NCBI RefSeq assembly: GCF_900110705.1
Contig: NZ_FOEJ01000004.1
Coordinates: 248,001 to 312,000 of the forward strand
Length of the DNA stretch: 64,000 nt
Source of the DNA: Loktanella sp. DSM 29012
GTDB lineage: Bacteria; Pseudomonadota; Alphaproteobacteria; Rhodobacterales; Rhodobacteraceae
Direction: 5' to 3'
Every line of letters begins with the position of its first letter. Positions within the stretch are counted from its first letter, which is position 1. Of the stretch, positions 33,186-42,210 are shown piece by piece. A model generated the notes under the pieces. It was not told where the DNA came from and ran no database searches. It saw only the letters and a program-made list of their open reading frames with translations. Both the position numbers and the translations under genes were made by a program.

Positions 33186-33707
33186 TCAGCTGGCGACCCA
33201 GATCATCACCGCCACCAGCGCGAACAGCACCAGCAGCGCCAGCGTCGCAACACGGCCTGACATCGCGGCGTTGGACGGCGGACCCTTGCCCGGTGGGATC
33301 GCACCCGTGGCACCGGCGCTGGCAATCGGCGATACGGGCGGGCGCAAGCGCGCGGGTTCACCCAAGGTCGTGACATGGCGGACGCCGGGTGCAGGAACGA
33401 GTGTGACCTTTTGTCCCCATGATGCGCGTGACATCACCAGAATGACCGGACCCGATATATCGCGCAGCGCCGCGTCATCGGCCAGATCGGACGGCACGTC
33501 ATAGCCCTGATGCAGGTAGTCCAGCAGCGACAGCCCGGCCAGGTTGCGGGTATCGACGACGTCCACGAAATCGAGGTTCAGCGCATCCGTTCCAAGTGCC
33601 TTTGCAATGGCGGCGGGGTCCGCCTCGAGCAGGGCGGGGTCGGCAGGCGGAGTGACCGCGAAAATGCGAATCTGGCCGTGGTCGTCGTCGGGAATTGTCA
33701 GTGTCAT
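33186..33707 (-). CDS. Hypothetical protein with C-terminal membrane anchor, pyrB-pyrC region
   Basis: A 173-residue protein of unknown function. The first 125 residues are soluble, with a DVVDTRNLAGLSLLDYLHQGYDVP stretch and a VILVMSRAS segment that suggest an alpha/beta domain. A Pro/Gly-rich linker (120-145) and one transmembrane helix (residues 150-171) follow, giving a tail-anchored layout. It lies between the 58-residue microprotein gene and pyrC' on the same strand. I recognise the arrangement from roseobacter genomes but know no function. Confidence 0.75.
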   Translation of the reverse strand: MTLTIPDDDHGQIRIFAVTPPADPALLEADPAAIAKALGTDALNLDFVDVVDTRNLAGLSLLDYLHQGYDVPSDLADDAALRDISGPVILVMSRASWGQKVTLVPAPGVRHVTTLGEPARLRPPVSPIASAGATGAIPPGKGPPSNAAMSGRVATLALLVLFALVAVMIWVAS

Positions 33708-33783
33708 GGCTGCCTGCGTGTTGCGGTGGTCGAGGGCTAACCGCAGGGGGCGGCCCCGGTTCCGCCTTTGGCGTGGCGCGACA

Positions 33784-33960
33784 TTATTTTTTGTCGCGGG
33801 CCGCGCGTTCCTCGCGCGTGGGTTTGTTGTTCCAGGTGTTGTTGCTCAGGCCCAGTTCGGCTGGCAGCGGTTTGGTTTTACCCTTGCTGACCTTGCCGCC
33901 CTTGTTCAAGAATTCCTGGATCAAAGCATCATCGGTGGTTTGTTTTGGCACATGTTTCAT
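33784..33960 (-). CDS. 58-residue basic conserved small protein
   Basis: Reading the minus strand from the ATG at 33960 gives MKHVPKQTTDDALIQEFLNK and onward, ending EERAARDKK at the TAA at 33784. The protein is strongly basic, with a GGKVSKGKTKPLPAELGLSN centre. I believe relatives occur in other alphaproteobacteria as unnamed small proteins, though this rests on memory. It lies 46 bases downstream of pyrB and in the same orientation. Function unknown; the charge could suit RNA or ribosome contact, which is speculation. No signal or membrane segment is present. Confidence 0.8.
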   Translation of the reverse strand: MKHVPKQTTDDALIQEFLNKGGKVSKGKTKPLPAELGLSNNTWNNKPTREERAARDKK

Positions 33961-34005
33961 GGGGGTAGGCTAGACGCTTGGGCCCCCGGTGGCCAGCCCT
34001 GTGCG

Positions 34006-34947
34006 TCAGGCAGCCCGTGCGGCGCGCAGGTTCTGCGCCAGCAGGTCCATCGCGGCCATGCGCACGGCGACGCCCATTTCCACCTGCGTCTGGATCACGC
34101 TGCGGTTGATGTCGTCGGCAATCGTGCCGTCGATTTCCACACCACGGTTCATCGGGCCGGGGTGCATGACGATGGCATCGGGCTTGGCGTGGCTCAGTTT
34201 TTCCGCATCCAGCCCGTAGCGGTGGAAATATTCGCGTTCGGACGGAATAAAGCCACCGTCCATCCGTTCCTTTTGCAGGCGGAGCATCATCACCACGTCG
34301 ACCCCCTCCAGGCCCTTGCGCATGTCGGTGAACACCTCGGCCCCGAAATCAGCTATGCCCGTGGGCATCAGCGTGGGCGGGGCAATCAGGCGGATTCGGT
34401 TTTCCATCTTGCCCAGCAGCATGATGTTGGACCGGGCGACGCGGCTGTGCGCGATATCGCCGCAAATCGCGATGGACAAACGGTGCAGCCGTCCCTTGGC
34501 CCTGCGGATCGTCAACGCGTCCAGCAGCGCCTGGGTGGGATGTTCGTGCCGTCCGTCACCTGCGTTCAGAACGGCGCAGTTCACCTTTTGCGCCAGCAGG
34601 TCCACCGCCCCCGAAGACGGGTGGCGCACCACCAGCAGGTCGGGATGCATGGCGTTCAGGGTCAGGGCCGTGTCGATCAGGGTTTCACCCTTTTTGACGC
34701 TGGAGGTCTGCATCGACATGTTCATCACGTCGGCGCCCAGCTTTTTCCCGGCCATCTCGAAACTGGCCTGCGTGCGGGTCGAGTTTTCAAAGAACATGTT
34801 GATCTGGGTCAGACCCGCCAGTCTGTCGCGCGGCGCGGTGCCGGCGCGGTTCGCCTCGGCGTAGGTGTCGGCAAGGTCGAGTAGCGTCGTGATCTCGGTC
34901 GGGTGAAGGTGTTCGATGCCAAGCAGGTGACGGGCGCGGAATGTCAT
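34006..34947 (-). CDS. pyrB: Aspartate carbamoyltransferase catalytic subunit
   Basis: A 313-residue enzyme that condenses carbamoyl phosphate with aspartate, the first committed step of pyrimidine synthesis. The carbamoyl-phosphate motif FENSTRT is at 53-59, the HPTQALLD helix near 136, and [11 protein letters not shown] near 265. Length is typical of the catalytic chain; there is no pyrI partner, but a PyrC'-like scaffold candidate lies downstream. The start is 143 bases from the divergent glycosylase gene, with a family A repeat between them. Confidence 0.97.
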   Translation of the reverse strand: MTFRARHLLGIEHLHPTEITTLLDLADTYAEANRAGTAPRDRLAGLTQINMFFENSTRTQASFEMAGKKLGADVMNMSMQTSSVKKGETLIDTALTLNAMHPDLLVVRHPSSGAVDLLAQKVNCAVLNAGDGRHEHPTQALLDALTIRRAKGRLHRLSIAICGDIAHSRVARSNIMLLGKMENRIRLIAPPTLMPTGIADFGAEVFTDMRKGLEGVDVVMMLRLQKERMDGGFIPSEREYFHRYGLDAEKLSHAKPDAIVMHPGPMNRGVEIDGTIADDINRSVIQTQVEMGVAVRMAAMDLLAQNLRAARAA

Positions 34948-34993
34948 CGGGATCCTCCGGGTGTGATGGCGGCGTTATAGTGCGGGCCGGGCA

Positions 34994-35050
34994 GGGGGGC
35001 CAGCCCCCGTCCGTGCCGGACTCCCCCGGGATATTTCGAAAACAGCGATT
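34994..35050 (+). repeat. Family A intergenic hairpin repeat, copy 4
   Basis: GGGGGC-CA-GCCCCC and GTCCG-TGC-CGGAC hairpins are followed by TCCCCCGGGATATTTCGAAAACAGCGAT. The tail is the same subtype as copy 1. It lies in the divergent space between pyrB and the glycosylase gene, where it is part of at least one leader. Confidence 0.85.
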
Positions 35051-35089
35051 GCGCGGCTGGGGGTCTGCCCATTCGTCGGCAGGCGGCCT

Positions 35090-35890
35090 ATGATCGCGCA
35101 GATGGAATCGGTGGATACATATTGGTCGGATCTGGCGCTGCTGGATTGGCAGGTCGAGCTGGGGGCTGTGGATGCCGTCGGCGACGTGCCGGTCGACCGC
35201 TATGCGCTGGAGGTGAAACCACCCAAGCGCCAGCCCGCACCGGCACCCAAGGGGCCACCACCGGTGGCAAGGGTCGCGGATCTGGACCCCGTCGCGCTGG
35301 CGCGAGATGCGGCAGAGGCCGCGGCGGATCTGCCGGCACTGGCCGCAGCGCAACAGGCGTTCGAGTTGTGCGAGCTGAAGCGGGGCGCGCGCAATTTTGT
35401 CTTTGCGGACGGACATGCGGGTGCACGGGTGATGATTGTCGGCGAGGCACCGGGACGGCACGAGGACCGCGAGGGGCGGCCCTTTGTCGGTGAGGCGGGC
35501 CAGCTGTTGGACCGGATGCTGGCGGCGATTGGACTGGATCGCGGGGCCACGGATGCAGACCGCGCTGTCTATATCACCAACGTGCTGCCGTGGCGGCCGC
35601 CGGGCAATGCCACGCCGGGGGCTGAAGATGTCGCGATGATGGTGCCGTTCCTGGAACGGCATATCGCGCTGGCGAACCCTGACCTGATTGTGCTGATGGG
35701 CAATACGCCCTGCGGTGCCTTGCTGGGGCGGCAGGGGATCACACGTTTGCGTGGGGCCTGGGCCGAGGTGCTGGGTCGTCCGGCCTTGCCCATGTTCCAC
35801 CCCGCCTATCTGTTGCGCAACACGATCGCCAAGCGTGAGGCATGGGCCGATCTGCTTGCGCTGAAATCCAGACTGAAGGACCCTGCATGA
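35090..35890 (+). CDS. Uracil-DNA glycosylase family 4-like, cluster cysteines missing
   Basis: A 266-residue base-excision-repair enzyme expected to remove uracil from DNA. Active-site motif A is clear (GEAPGRHEDREGRPFVGEAG at 119-138), as is HPAYLLR near the end. Family 4 proteins use four Cys to bind a 4Fe-4S cluster. Here the first CxxC reads FELC (91-94), KCRPP reads PWRPP (167-171), and the C-x-x-F-L helix reads MMVPFL (183-188). At most one ligand remains, so a cluster is unlikely. A Pro-rich linker precedes the domain. It overlaps moaB by 4 bases. Confidence 0.9.
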   Translation: MIAQMESVDTYWSDLALLDWQVELGAVDAVGDVPVDRYALEVKPPKRQPAPAPKGPPPVARVADLDPVALARDAAEAAADLPALAAAQQAFELCELKRGARNFVFADGHAGARVMIVGEAPGRHEDREGRPFVGEAGQLLDRMLAAIGLDRGATDADRAVYITNVLPWRPPGNATPGAEDVAMMVPFLERHIALANPDLIVLMGNTPCGALLGRQGITRLRGAWAEVLGRPALPMFHPAYLLRNTIAKREAWADLLALKSRLKDPA

Positions 35891-36429
35891 GCCGCATCGA
35901 CGAAACCCGCGATTTCATTCCCGTTCGGATTGCCGTGCTGACCGTCAGCGACACGCGCCGACCGCAGGATGATCGGTCCGGGGATACATTGGTGGAGAGA
36001 CTGACCCAAGCGGGGCACATGTTGGTTGCACGAACCATTCTGCGGGATGACCGGGCCGCGATTGCAGATCAGTTGCGCGACTGGTGCGCCGATGCGGGTA
36101 TTGATGTCATCATTTCCACCGGGGGGACCGGACTGACCGGGCGCGATGTCACGGTCGAGGCACATCGCGACGTCTATGAAAAGGAAATCGACGCCTTTGG
36201 CACGGTGTTCACCCATGTCAGCATGGCCAAGATCGGAACATCGGCCGTGCAGTCGCGCGCCACTGGGGGCGTGGCGCAGGGCACCTATCTGTTCGCCTTG
36301 CCCGGCTCGCCCGGTGCGTGCCGCGATGCCTGGGATGAAATTCTGTGCAAACAGCTGGATTACCGTCACCGGCCCTGCAATTTCGTGGAAATCATGCCTC
36401 GGTTGGACGAACATCAACGGCGCAAGTGA
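35887..36429 (+). CDS. moaB: Molybdenum cofactor biosynthesis protein MoaB
   Basis: A 180-residue protein of the MogA/MoaB fold that binds molybdopterin and adenylylates it before molybdate insertion. The key loop STGGTGLTGRDVTVEA is near residue 80, with TVSDTRRPQDDRSGD at the N-terminal end and ALPGSPGACRDAW near 140. Length is normal for MoaB. It is co-translated with the uracil-DNA glycosylase (4-base ATGA overlap) and physically separate from the mob/moe cluster at 9-13 kb. Confidence 0.93.
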   Translation: MSRIDETRDFIPVRIAVLTVSDTRRPQDDRSGDTLVERLTQAGHMLVARTILRDDRAAIADQLRDWCADAGIDVIISTGGTGLTGRDVTVEAHRDVYEKEIDAFGTVFTHVSMAKIGTSAVQSRATGGVAQGTYLFALPGSPGACRDAWDEILCKQLDYRHRPCNFVEIMPRLDEHQRRK

Positions 36430-36468
36430 TCAGCACGGCCTTGTGACGTCATGTCGCTGGCCTTGGGG

Positions 36469-36488
36469 CCAAACTGGTCTAAGTTTGG
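36469..36488. promoter_or_regulatory. Inverted repeat upstream of RND pump genes
   Basis: CCAAACT (36469-36475) and AGTTTGG (36482-36488) form a perfect 7-bp inverted repeat with a 6-base spacer, 23 bases before the RND adaptor start. The position suits a repressor operator, but no regulator gene lies beside it. Confidence 0.4.
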
Positions 36489-36511
36489 ACACTGAAGCAA
36501 AGGGATAGTGC

Positions 36512-37963
36512 ATGCGTTTTCTGAGGCGGAGTCTGACGGGTCTGTTCCTGCTGGCGGCAACCCTCGCCCTGCTCGTGGTGGCCGGCAACACGGTGCGGGG
36601 CGCCATCGTTGCACGCATGAACGAAGAGCCGCGCAGTTTCCCTCAGCGCGAACGTGTCTTTGCCGTGAACGTCACGCAGGTGACCGCAGGCACCATCGCG
36701 CCGGAACTGCGGACCTTTGGCGAATTGCGCAGCCGGCGCAGCCTGCAGGTGCGGGCCGCCGCCGGCGGAACCGTGCTGGAGGTTTCCGATGCTCTGGTCG
36801 ATGGGGGCCGGGTTGCCGCCGGCGACGTTTTGCTGCGGATCGACCCGGCGACGGCACAGGCGGCCCGCGACCGGGTTGCCGCCGGATTGCGCGACGCCGA
36901 GGCCGAGGTGCGCGACGCGGATCGGGGCCTGACATTGGCACAGGATGAATTGGTCGCAGCCGAGCGTCAGGCTGCTTTGCGCCAGACGGCGCTGGACCGC
37001 GCGCGCGATCTGGCCACGCGGGGGATCGGCACACAGCAAGCTGTCGAAGAGGGCGACCTCGCATTATCCAGCGCACAAAGCACGGTTTTGACCCGCAGGC
37101 AGGCGCTGGCCAATGCCGAAGCGCGCATCGATGCCTCTCGGACCGCGCTGGATCGGGCCGAGATCGACCTTGCCGAGGCCGAACGGACGCTGGTGGATAC
37201 GACGGTGACTGCACCCTTTGCTGGTGTTCTGGCGGATGTGACGATCACGCCGGGCGCGCGGGCGACGGCGAACGAACAGGTGGCGACGTTGCTGGATCCT
37301 GATTTGCTGGATGTGTCCTTTCGCGTGTCGACCGATCAATACGCGCGCCTGCTGGACGAAACCGGTCGCGTGACGGGTTTGCCCGTGCAGGTGACGCTGG
37401 ATGCGCAGGGCATGCCCGTCACCGCACGCGGACAGGTGGACCGTGTTGGCGGCGCGGTCGGCGAAGGTCAGACAGGCCGTCTGCTGTTTGCAGCACTGGA
37501 CGCAGGCCGGGCGTTTCGTCCCGGCGATTTCGTCACCGTCACCGTGACCGAGCCGGAACTGACGGATGTGGCGCTGGTCCCGGCGACGGCCGTGGCCGCC
37601 GACGGCACCGTTCTGGTGGTCAATGCCGAAGACCGGTTGGACAGCGCACAGACCGAAATCCTGCGTCGTCAGGGGGATGATGTGATCATTGCCGCCGCAG
37701 GGCTGGACGGTGCGCGGATCGTCTCTGAACGCTCGCCCTTGCTGGGGGCGGGGATCGGTGTGCGGCCGTTGTCGCCCGATGGCACGATGCCCGAGGCCGA
37801 TCCGCCGATCGCACTGGATGACGACCGTCGCGCGCGCCTCAAGGATTATGTCGAAACCAGCCAGATGCCCGACGCGGTGAAAACACGGATCCTGGCCCAG
37901 CTGGACGCGCCAGAGGTTGACGCCGAAACGGTCGCCAACCTTGAACGCCGGATGGGCAGCTGA
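36512..37963 (+). CDS. RND efflux periplasmic adaptor subunit
   Basis: A 483-residue membrane-fusion protein. An N-terminal anchor (residues 9-30) is followed by a biotinyl-lipoyl half (GGTVLEVSDALVDGGRVAAGD), a long Ala/Arg/Glu-rich alpha-hairpin (about 115-230), the second lipoyl half (VTAPFAGVLADVTITPG near 235), and a beta-barrel domain. It bridges the inner-membrane pump to an outer-membrane channel, which is not encoded nearby. Its stop overlaps the permease start by one base (TGATG). A candidate operator lies just upstream. The substrate is unknown. Confidence 0.92.
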   Translation: MRFLRRSLTGLFLLAATLALLVVAGNTVRGAIVARMNEEPRSFPQRERVFAVNVTQVTAGTIAPELRTFGELRSRRSLQVRAAAGGTVLEVSDALVDGGRVAAGDVLLRIDPATAQAARDRVAAGLRDAEAEVRDADRGLTLAQDELVAAERQAALRQTALDRARDLATRGIGTQQAVEEGDLALSSAQSTVLTRRQALANAEARIDASRTALDRAEIDLAEAERTLVDTTVTAPFAGVLADVTITPGARATANEQVATLLDPDLLDVSFRVSTDQYARLLDETGRVTGLPVQVTLDAQGMPVTARGQVDRVGGAVGEGQTGRLLFAALDAGRAFRPGDFVTVTVTEPELTDVALVPATAVAADGTVLVVNAEDRLDSAQTEILRRQGDDVIIAAAGLDGARIVSERSPLLGAGIGVRPLSPDGTMPEADPPIALDDDRRARLKDYVETSQMPDAVKTRILAQLDAPEVDAETVANLERRMGS

Positions 37964-40900
37964 TGGCTGCGGGGGGCGACAGGCTGACGGCCGGGGCAGG
38001 CGGTATCCTGTCCTATTTCGTGCGGCATCGGACCATCGCCAACCTGCTGCTGTTCGTGATGATCGGGGCGGGCCTGCTGGCTTGGCCGAACATGCGGGCC
38101 CAGTATTTTCCCGATGTCGTGGCCGGCGGGATCGATGTGACGGTGACATGGGACGGTGCGGGTGCCGAGGCCGTGGACGAGGGGATCGTGCAAGTGCTCG
38201 GCCCCGCGTTGCTGGCGGTCGAGGGGGTCGAGGCCTCTGAATCCTCTTCCAGCGAGGGGCGCGCCCGTATCGAACTTGAATTCATGCCCGGCACGGATAT
38301 CGACCGCGCGGCCGAGGATGTGCAGGCGGCCATCGATTCGGCGACCAACCTGCCGGAGGATGCCGACGACCCCGAGATCCGCCGCGGCGGCTGGTCGGAC
38401 CGCGTGACCGACGTTGTCATCACCGGGCCGGTCAGCGTCGATCAATTGGGGCGTTTTGCCGATGAAATGGTCATCCGCCTGTTCGAAGAGGGCGTGACGC
38501 AGGCCACCGTGCGCGGGATCGCTGCACCCTCGACGATTGTCGAGGTGCCGCAGATCAGCCTGATCGAATACGACATCGGCCTGGCGGACATCGCCGCACG
38601 CATCAACGAAGAGGCGACCGGCAGTCCCGCGGGCGATGTGTCGGGGTCTGCCCGCGTGCGCACGGGTGTCGCAAAACGGACCGCCGATGAAATCTCGGAC
38701 ATTGCGCTGCGGTCGAACCCTGACGGATCGACCCTGACGGTGGGCGACGTGGCGACCGTCAGGGTCGAAGGTGCCGACCGCAGCCGCGCCTATTTCGTCG
38801 GTGAAAACCCGGCGGTGCTGATCAGTGTGGTCCGTTCCGCCGCCGGGGACGCCATCGGATTGCAGGAAAGTGTCGAAGAGGTTGCAGCGGAACTGGCGGC
38901 GACCTTGCCCGCGGGCACAACGATCGATCTGGTGAACGGCCGCGCCGAACAGATCACGGGACGTCTGAACCTGTTGTTCGAAAACGGTCTGATGGGGCTG
39001 GCGCTGGTCGTTATCCTCTTGTTCCTGTTCTTGAATGCGCGCACCGCCTTTTGGGTGGCGATGGGCATTCCTGCGGCCATGCTGGCAGCCATCGGTTTGA
39101 TGTATCTGACCGGGGTCACCATCAACATGATCAGCCTGTTTGCGCTGATCCTGACGCTGGGCATTGTCGTGGACGACGCCATCGTGGTGGGTGAACACGC
39201 TGATTATCGCGCGCGTGAGCTGGGAGAATCGCCCAAGGTTGCGGCCGAAAACGCCGCCCGGCGCATGTTCAGCCCGGTGTTTTCCGCCACCCTGACGACG
39301 GTGATTGCGTTTTTCGGGCTTGTTGTGGTCGGGGGGCGTTTCGGTGACCTGATCGCGGATATTCCGTTCACGGTGATCGTGGTTCTGCTGGCGTCCTTGG
39401 TCGAATGTTTTCTGATCCTGCCGCATCACCTGAGCCATTCGATCGGCCCGAACAACGGCCAGGCCTGGTATGATGCGCCGTCGCGTTTCGTGAACCGCGG
39501 ATTCCGTTGGTTCAGCGAGCGTCTGTTCCGGCCGTTCATGGCGCTGGTGATCCGGGCGCGTTATCCCGTGTTCGCCGGGGTCGTCCTGATCCTTGCGACG
39601 CAGGTGACCCTGTTCATTCAGGGCGATGTGCGCTGGCAGTTCTTTTCGTCGCCCGAACAGGGTGAGGTGACGGGCAATTTTGCGATGTTGCCCGGTGCGA
39701 CCCGGTCCGACACGCTGGAAATGATGCGCGAGATGCAGCGCGCCGTGGATGCGACCTCGCAGGCGTTCGAACAAGAAACCGGCGTCTATGCCACGACCTA
39801 TGTGGTGTCCGAAATCGGTGGCAACGCCGGCCGAGGCATTTCGGGGGCCGACGAAAAGGACCCCGATCAGCTGGGTGCGGTCAGCGTCACCCTGATTGAC
39901 GCGGACCTGCGGCCCTACAGCTCTTCGGATTTCGTGACGCGCCTGCAGGATGAGGTCGTGCAGCATCCGCTGGCCGAAACCGTCAGTTTCCGCCGCTGGG
40001 GCGGGGGGCCGGGCGGTGACAGTCTGGATGTGCAGATGTTCGGTGCCGATGCGATCACGCTGAAACAGGCGGCAGAGGCGCTGAAATCGGAACTGGCGCA
40101 ATTCGCCGAAATCAGCGGGCTTGAGGATACGTTGCCTTATGACAAGGAAGAACTGTCGCTGGAACTGACCGCGCAGGGGCAGGCGCTGGGTCTGAACATC
40201 GACGCCCTTGGTCGCACGCTGCGCGACCGGCTGGGCGGGATCGAGGCGGCCAGCTTTCCCGACGGAACCCGGTCAGCCACCATTCGCGTGGAACTGCCAG
40301 AGGGTGAGTTGGAGGCCGATTTCCTGGAACGGACGCTGGTGCGGACCGACACCGGCGACTACGTGCCGCTGGCGGATGTGGTCAGCGTGACCAGTCGCAC
40401 GGGATTTTCGACCGTACAGCGCGAAAACGGCATCCCGCTGTTGTCTGTCGTCGGCGACCTGTCTGACGACAACCCCGACCGCGCGGCCGAGATCAACCAG
40501 ATCATCAACGACACGATCCTGCCCGATATCGAGGAACGTTTCGGCATCGAAACGCAGTTGTCGGGCCTGTCCCAGCAAGAGGCGGATTTCCTCAATGATG
40601 CGCGCAACGCGCTGATCCTCGTGCTGGCCGGGATTTTCCTGAGCCTTGCGTGGATTTTCGGTAGCTGGACGCGGCCGCTGGTCGTGATGGCGATCATTCC
40701 ATTCGGTCTGATCGGGACGATCTACGGGCACAATGCCTGGGGCATCCCGATGAGCCTGTTCACCGTGATCGGGATGATCGGGATGGTGGGCATCATCATC
40801 AACGATTCCATCGTGCTGGTGACGACGATTGACGAATACGCACAGGACCGCGGGCTGGTGCCTGCGATCATCGATGGTACGGTCAACCGGCTGCGTCCCG

Positions 40901-41352
40901 TATTGCTGACCACCCTGACGACGGTGCTGGGTCTGTCGCCGCTGCTGTACGAGGGATCGGTTCAGGCCGAATTCCTGAAACCCACCGTGGTCACGCTGGT
41001 CTATGGTCTGGGGTTCGGCATGGTGCTGGTGCTGATCGTGGTGCCGTCGCTGATGGCGATGCAGGCCGATTTCAACCGACAGATCATGGCCGCACGCCGT
41101 GCGTTGCGCGGGCGGCGTATGGCGATGTGGTTGCCCGTGGGGCTGGGCGCACTGCCGGCGCTGGGGCTGTTTGCGGCATTGGTCGCCCCGTTGCTGCTGT
41201 TTGGTCAGGGATGGGCCGCGGTGACGGCATTTCTGCCTGCCTTGGGCAACCTTGGTGCGGCGCTGGGCGCATACCTCGTGCTGCTGGCTGTCGCACTGCT
41301 GGCGGTCTATGCGGTCGGGCTGATTGCCGCGGGGCTGCGGCGCAGGGTCTAG
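37963..41352 (+). CDS. RND family efflux permease
   Basis: A 1129-residue inner-membrane pump of the AcrB/MdtF superfamily with 12 membrane helices and two large periplasmic loops. The helix-4 proton-relay acids are present (GIVVDDAIVVGEH near residue 400). At the helix-10 place where AcrB has Lys the sequence reads IIINDSIVL, so it is not a classical HAE1 drug pump but closer to the less-studied environmental RND group. It is driven by proton flow. It forms a two-gene unit with the adaptor and ends overlapping the convergent DsbD-N-like gene by 4 bases. Confidence 0.92.
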   Translation: MAAGGDRLTAGAGGILSYFVRHRTIANLLLFVMIGAGLLAWPNMRAQYFPDVVAGGIDVTVTWDGAGAEAVDEGIVQVLGPALLAVEGVEASESSSSEGRARIELEFMPGTDIDRAAEDVQAAIDSATNLPEDADDPEIRRGGWSDRVTDVVITGPVSVDQLGRFADEMVIRLFEEGVTQATVRGIAAPSTIVEVPQISLIEYDIGLADIAARINEEATGSPAGDVSGSARVRTGVAKRTADEISDIALRSNPDGSTLTVGDVATVRVEGADRSRAYFVGENPAVLISVVRSAAGDAIGLQESVEEVAAELAATLPAGTTIDLVNGRAEQITGRLNLLFENGLMGLALVVILLFLFLNARTAFWVAMGIPAAMLAAIGLMYLTGVTINMISLFALILTLGIVVDDAIVVGEHADYRARELGESPKVAAENAARRMFSPVFSATLTTVIAFFGLVVVGGRFGDLIADIPFTVIVVLLASLVECFLILPHHLSHSIGPNNGQAWYDAPSRFVNRGFRWFSERLFRPFMALVIRARYPVFAGVVLILATQVTLFIQGDVRWQFFSSPEQGEVTGNFAMLPGATRSDTLEMMREMQRAVDATSQAFEQETGVYATTYVVSEIGGNAGRGISGADEKDPDQLGAVSVTLIDADLRPYSSSDFVTRLQDEVVQHPLAETVSFRRWGGGPGGDSLDVQMFGADAITLKQAAEALKSELAQFAEISGLEDTLPYDKEELSLELTAQGQALGLNIDALGRTLRDRLGGIEAASFPDGTRSATIRVELPEGELEADFLERTLVRTDTGDYVPLADVVSVTSRTGFSTVQRENGIPLLSVVGDLSDDNPDRAAEINQIINDTILPDIEERFGIETQLSGLSQQEADFLNDARNALILVLAGIFLSLAWIFGSWTRPLVVMAIIPFGLIGTIYGHNAWGIPMSLFTVIGMIGMVGIIINDSIVLVTTIDEYAQDRGLVPAIIDGTVNRLRPVLLTTLTTVLGLSPLLYEGSVQAEFLKPTVVTLVYGLGFGMVLVLIVVPSLMAMQADFNRQIMAARRALRGRRMAMWLPVGLGALPALGLFAALVAPLLLFGQGWAAVTAFLPALGNLGAALGAYLVLLAVALLAVYAVGLIAAGLRRRV

Positions 41353-42104
41353 CCTGCCGTGCAACCTGTCACGTCAACGGCACGGTCCGACCCCAGAACG
41401 GTGAACCGCAGTTTGCTGCGATCCAGTGCAAAGGCCTGACCGTCGCGCACCAGCCGTGCCGTTGCCGTCAGACTGTCGCCTGCACGCATCACTTGTGGTT
41501 CCGACACCCAGACCTGTGGATCGGCCGTTTCGATCACGACGGCCTCTTGGGTGCCGGTGGGCGGCAGATGCAATGTCGCGGTCAGGATCAGCCCGTCGTC
41601 GGCCTGGGTCAGTCGGCAGGTGGCGTGGCCACCGGGTTGCGGCTGGTCCAGCAGGGCCGCGATGATCGCGGGTGTCGGCGCACCGGCAGGGCCAAGTGGT
41701 GCATCAAAACGCAGGCTGATCGGCACGCAGATATCGAGACATACGCCGATATCCAGCGATCCGGTCAGATGGTCGGTTCCGGCAGGCACTTCGATCGGTA
41801 GGACGAGGTTTTCTGAATAACCGACCGACCGCATCCCGTTCTGGTGAAACACGATCGGCGTCGGCCAGTGCAGTTGCGCATCCGCTGTGCCTTCGAGCGA
41901 CAAAAGCGGCGGAATGCCCGCGTCGCCGGGTGCCCGCCAATAGGTTTTCCATCCCGCAGGCAGCTTCACGCGCAGGGCCGTCATGCGGGTACCCTGTGCG
42001 GTGGCGTGGCCCGGCAGGACCGACAGTTCGACATCGACGGGTTGCGCCTGTGCGGACAATGCGGACAGGCAGGCGGACAGCGCGAGGGCGGACAATGTTT
42101 TCAT
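41349..42104 (-). CDS. DsbD N-terminal-domain-like periplasmic protein
   Basis: A 251-residue exported protein with a signal peptide (MKTLSALALSACLSALSAQA). It resembles the immunoglobulin-like N-terminal domain of DsbD/ScsB: GWKTYWRAPGDAGIPP near residue 50, VGYSENLVLPIEV near 93, and the redox pair CLDIC (CxxxC) near 122-126. It lacks the membrane and thioredoxin parts of DsbD, so an electron donor must be supplied by another protein. It is divergent from yqgE-like by 106 bases. Confidence 0.85.
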   Translation of the reverse strand: MKTLSALALSACLSALSAQAQPVDVELSVLPGHATAQGTRMTALRVKLPAGWKTYWRAPGDAGIPPLLSLEGTADAQLHWPTPIVFHQNGMRSVGYSENLVLPIEVPAGTDHLTGSLDIGVCLDICVPISLRFDAPLGPAGAPTPAIIAALLDQPQPGGHATCRLTQADDGLILTATLHLPPTGTQEAVVIETADPQVWVSEPQVMRAGDSLTATARLVRDGQAFALDRSKLRFTVLGSDRAVDVTGCTAG

Positions 42105-42210
42105 GCCACATCAATGCCCCGGACCATGTGTCATGGAAAAGGCATGAAAGAAGACCTCTCTCAACCGTGACCGTCTTGCACAGTTGCGGGCGGGGGCGCA
42201 TCATCGGCCA

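Noticed and set aside
37846-40101. 751-codon open frame antisense to the RND permease
   Set aside because: The composition is His/Gln/Arg-rich, typical of a shadow frame; the permease on the other strand is unmistakable.
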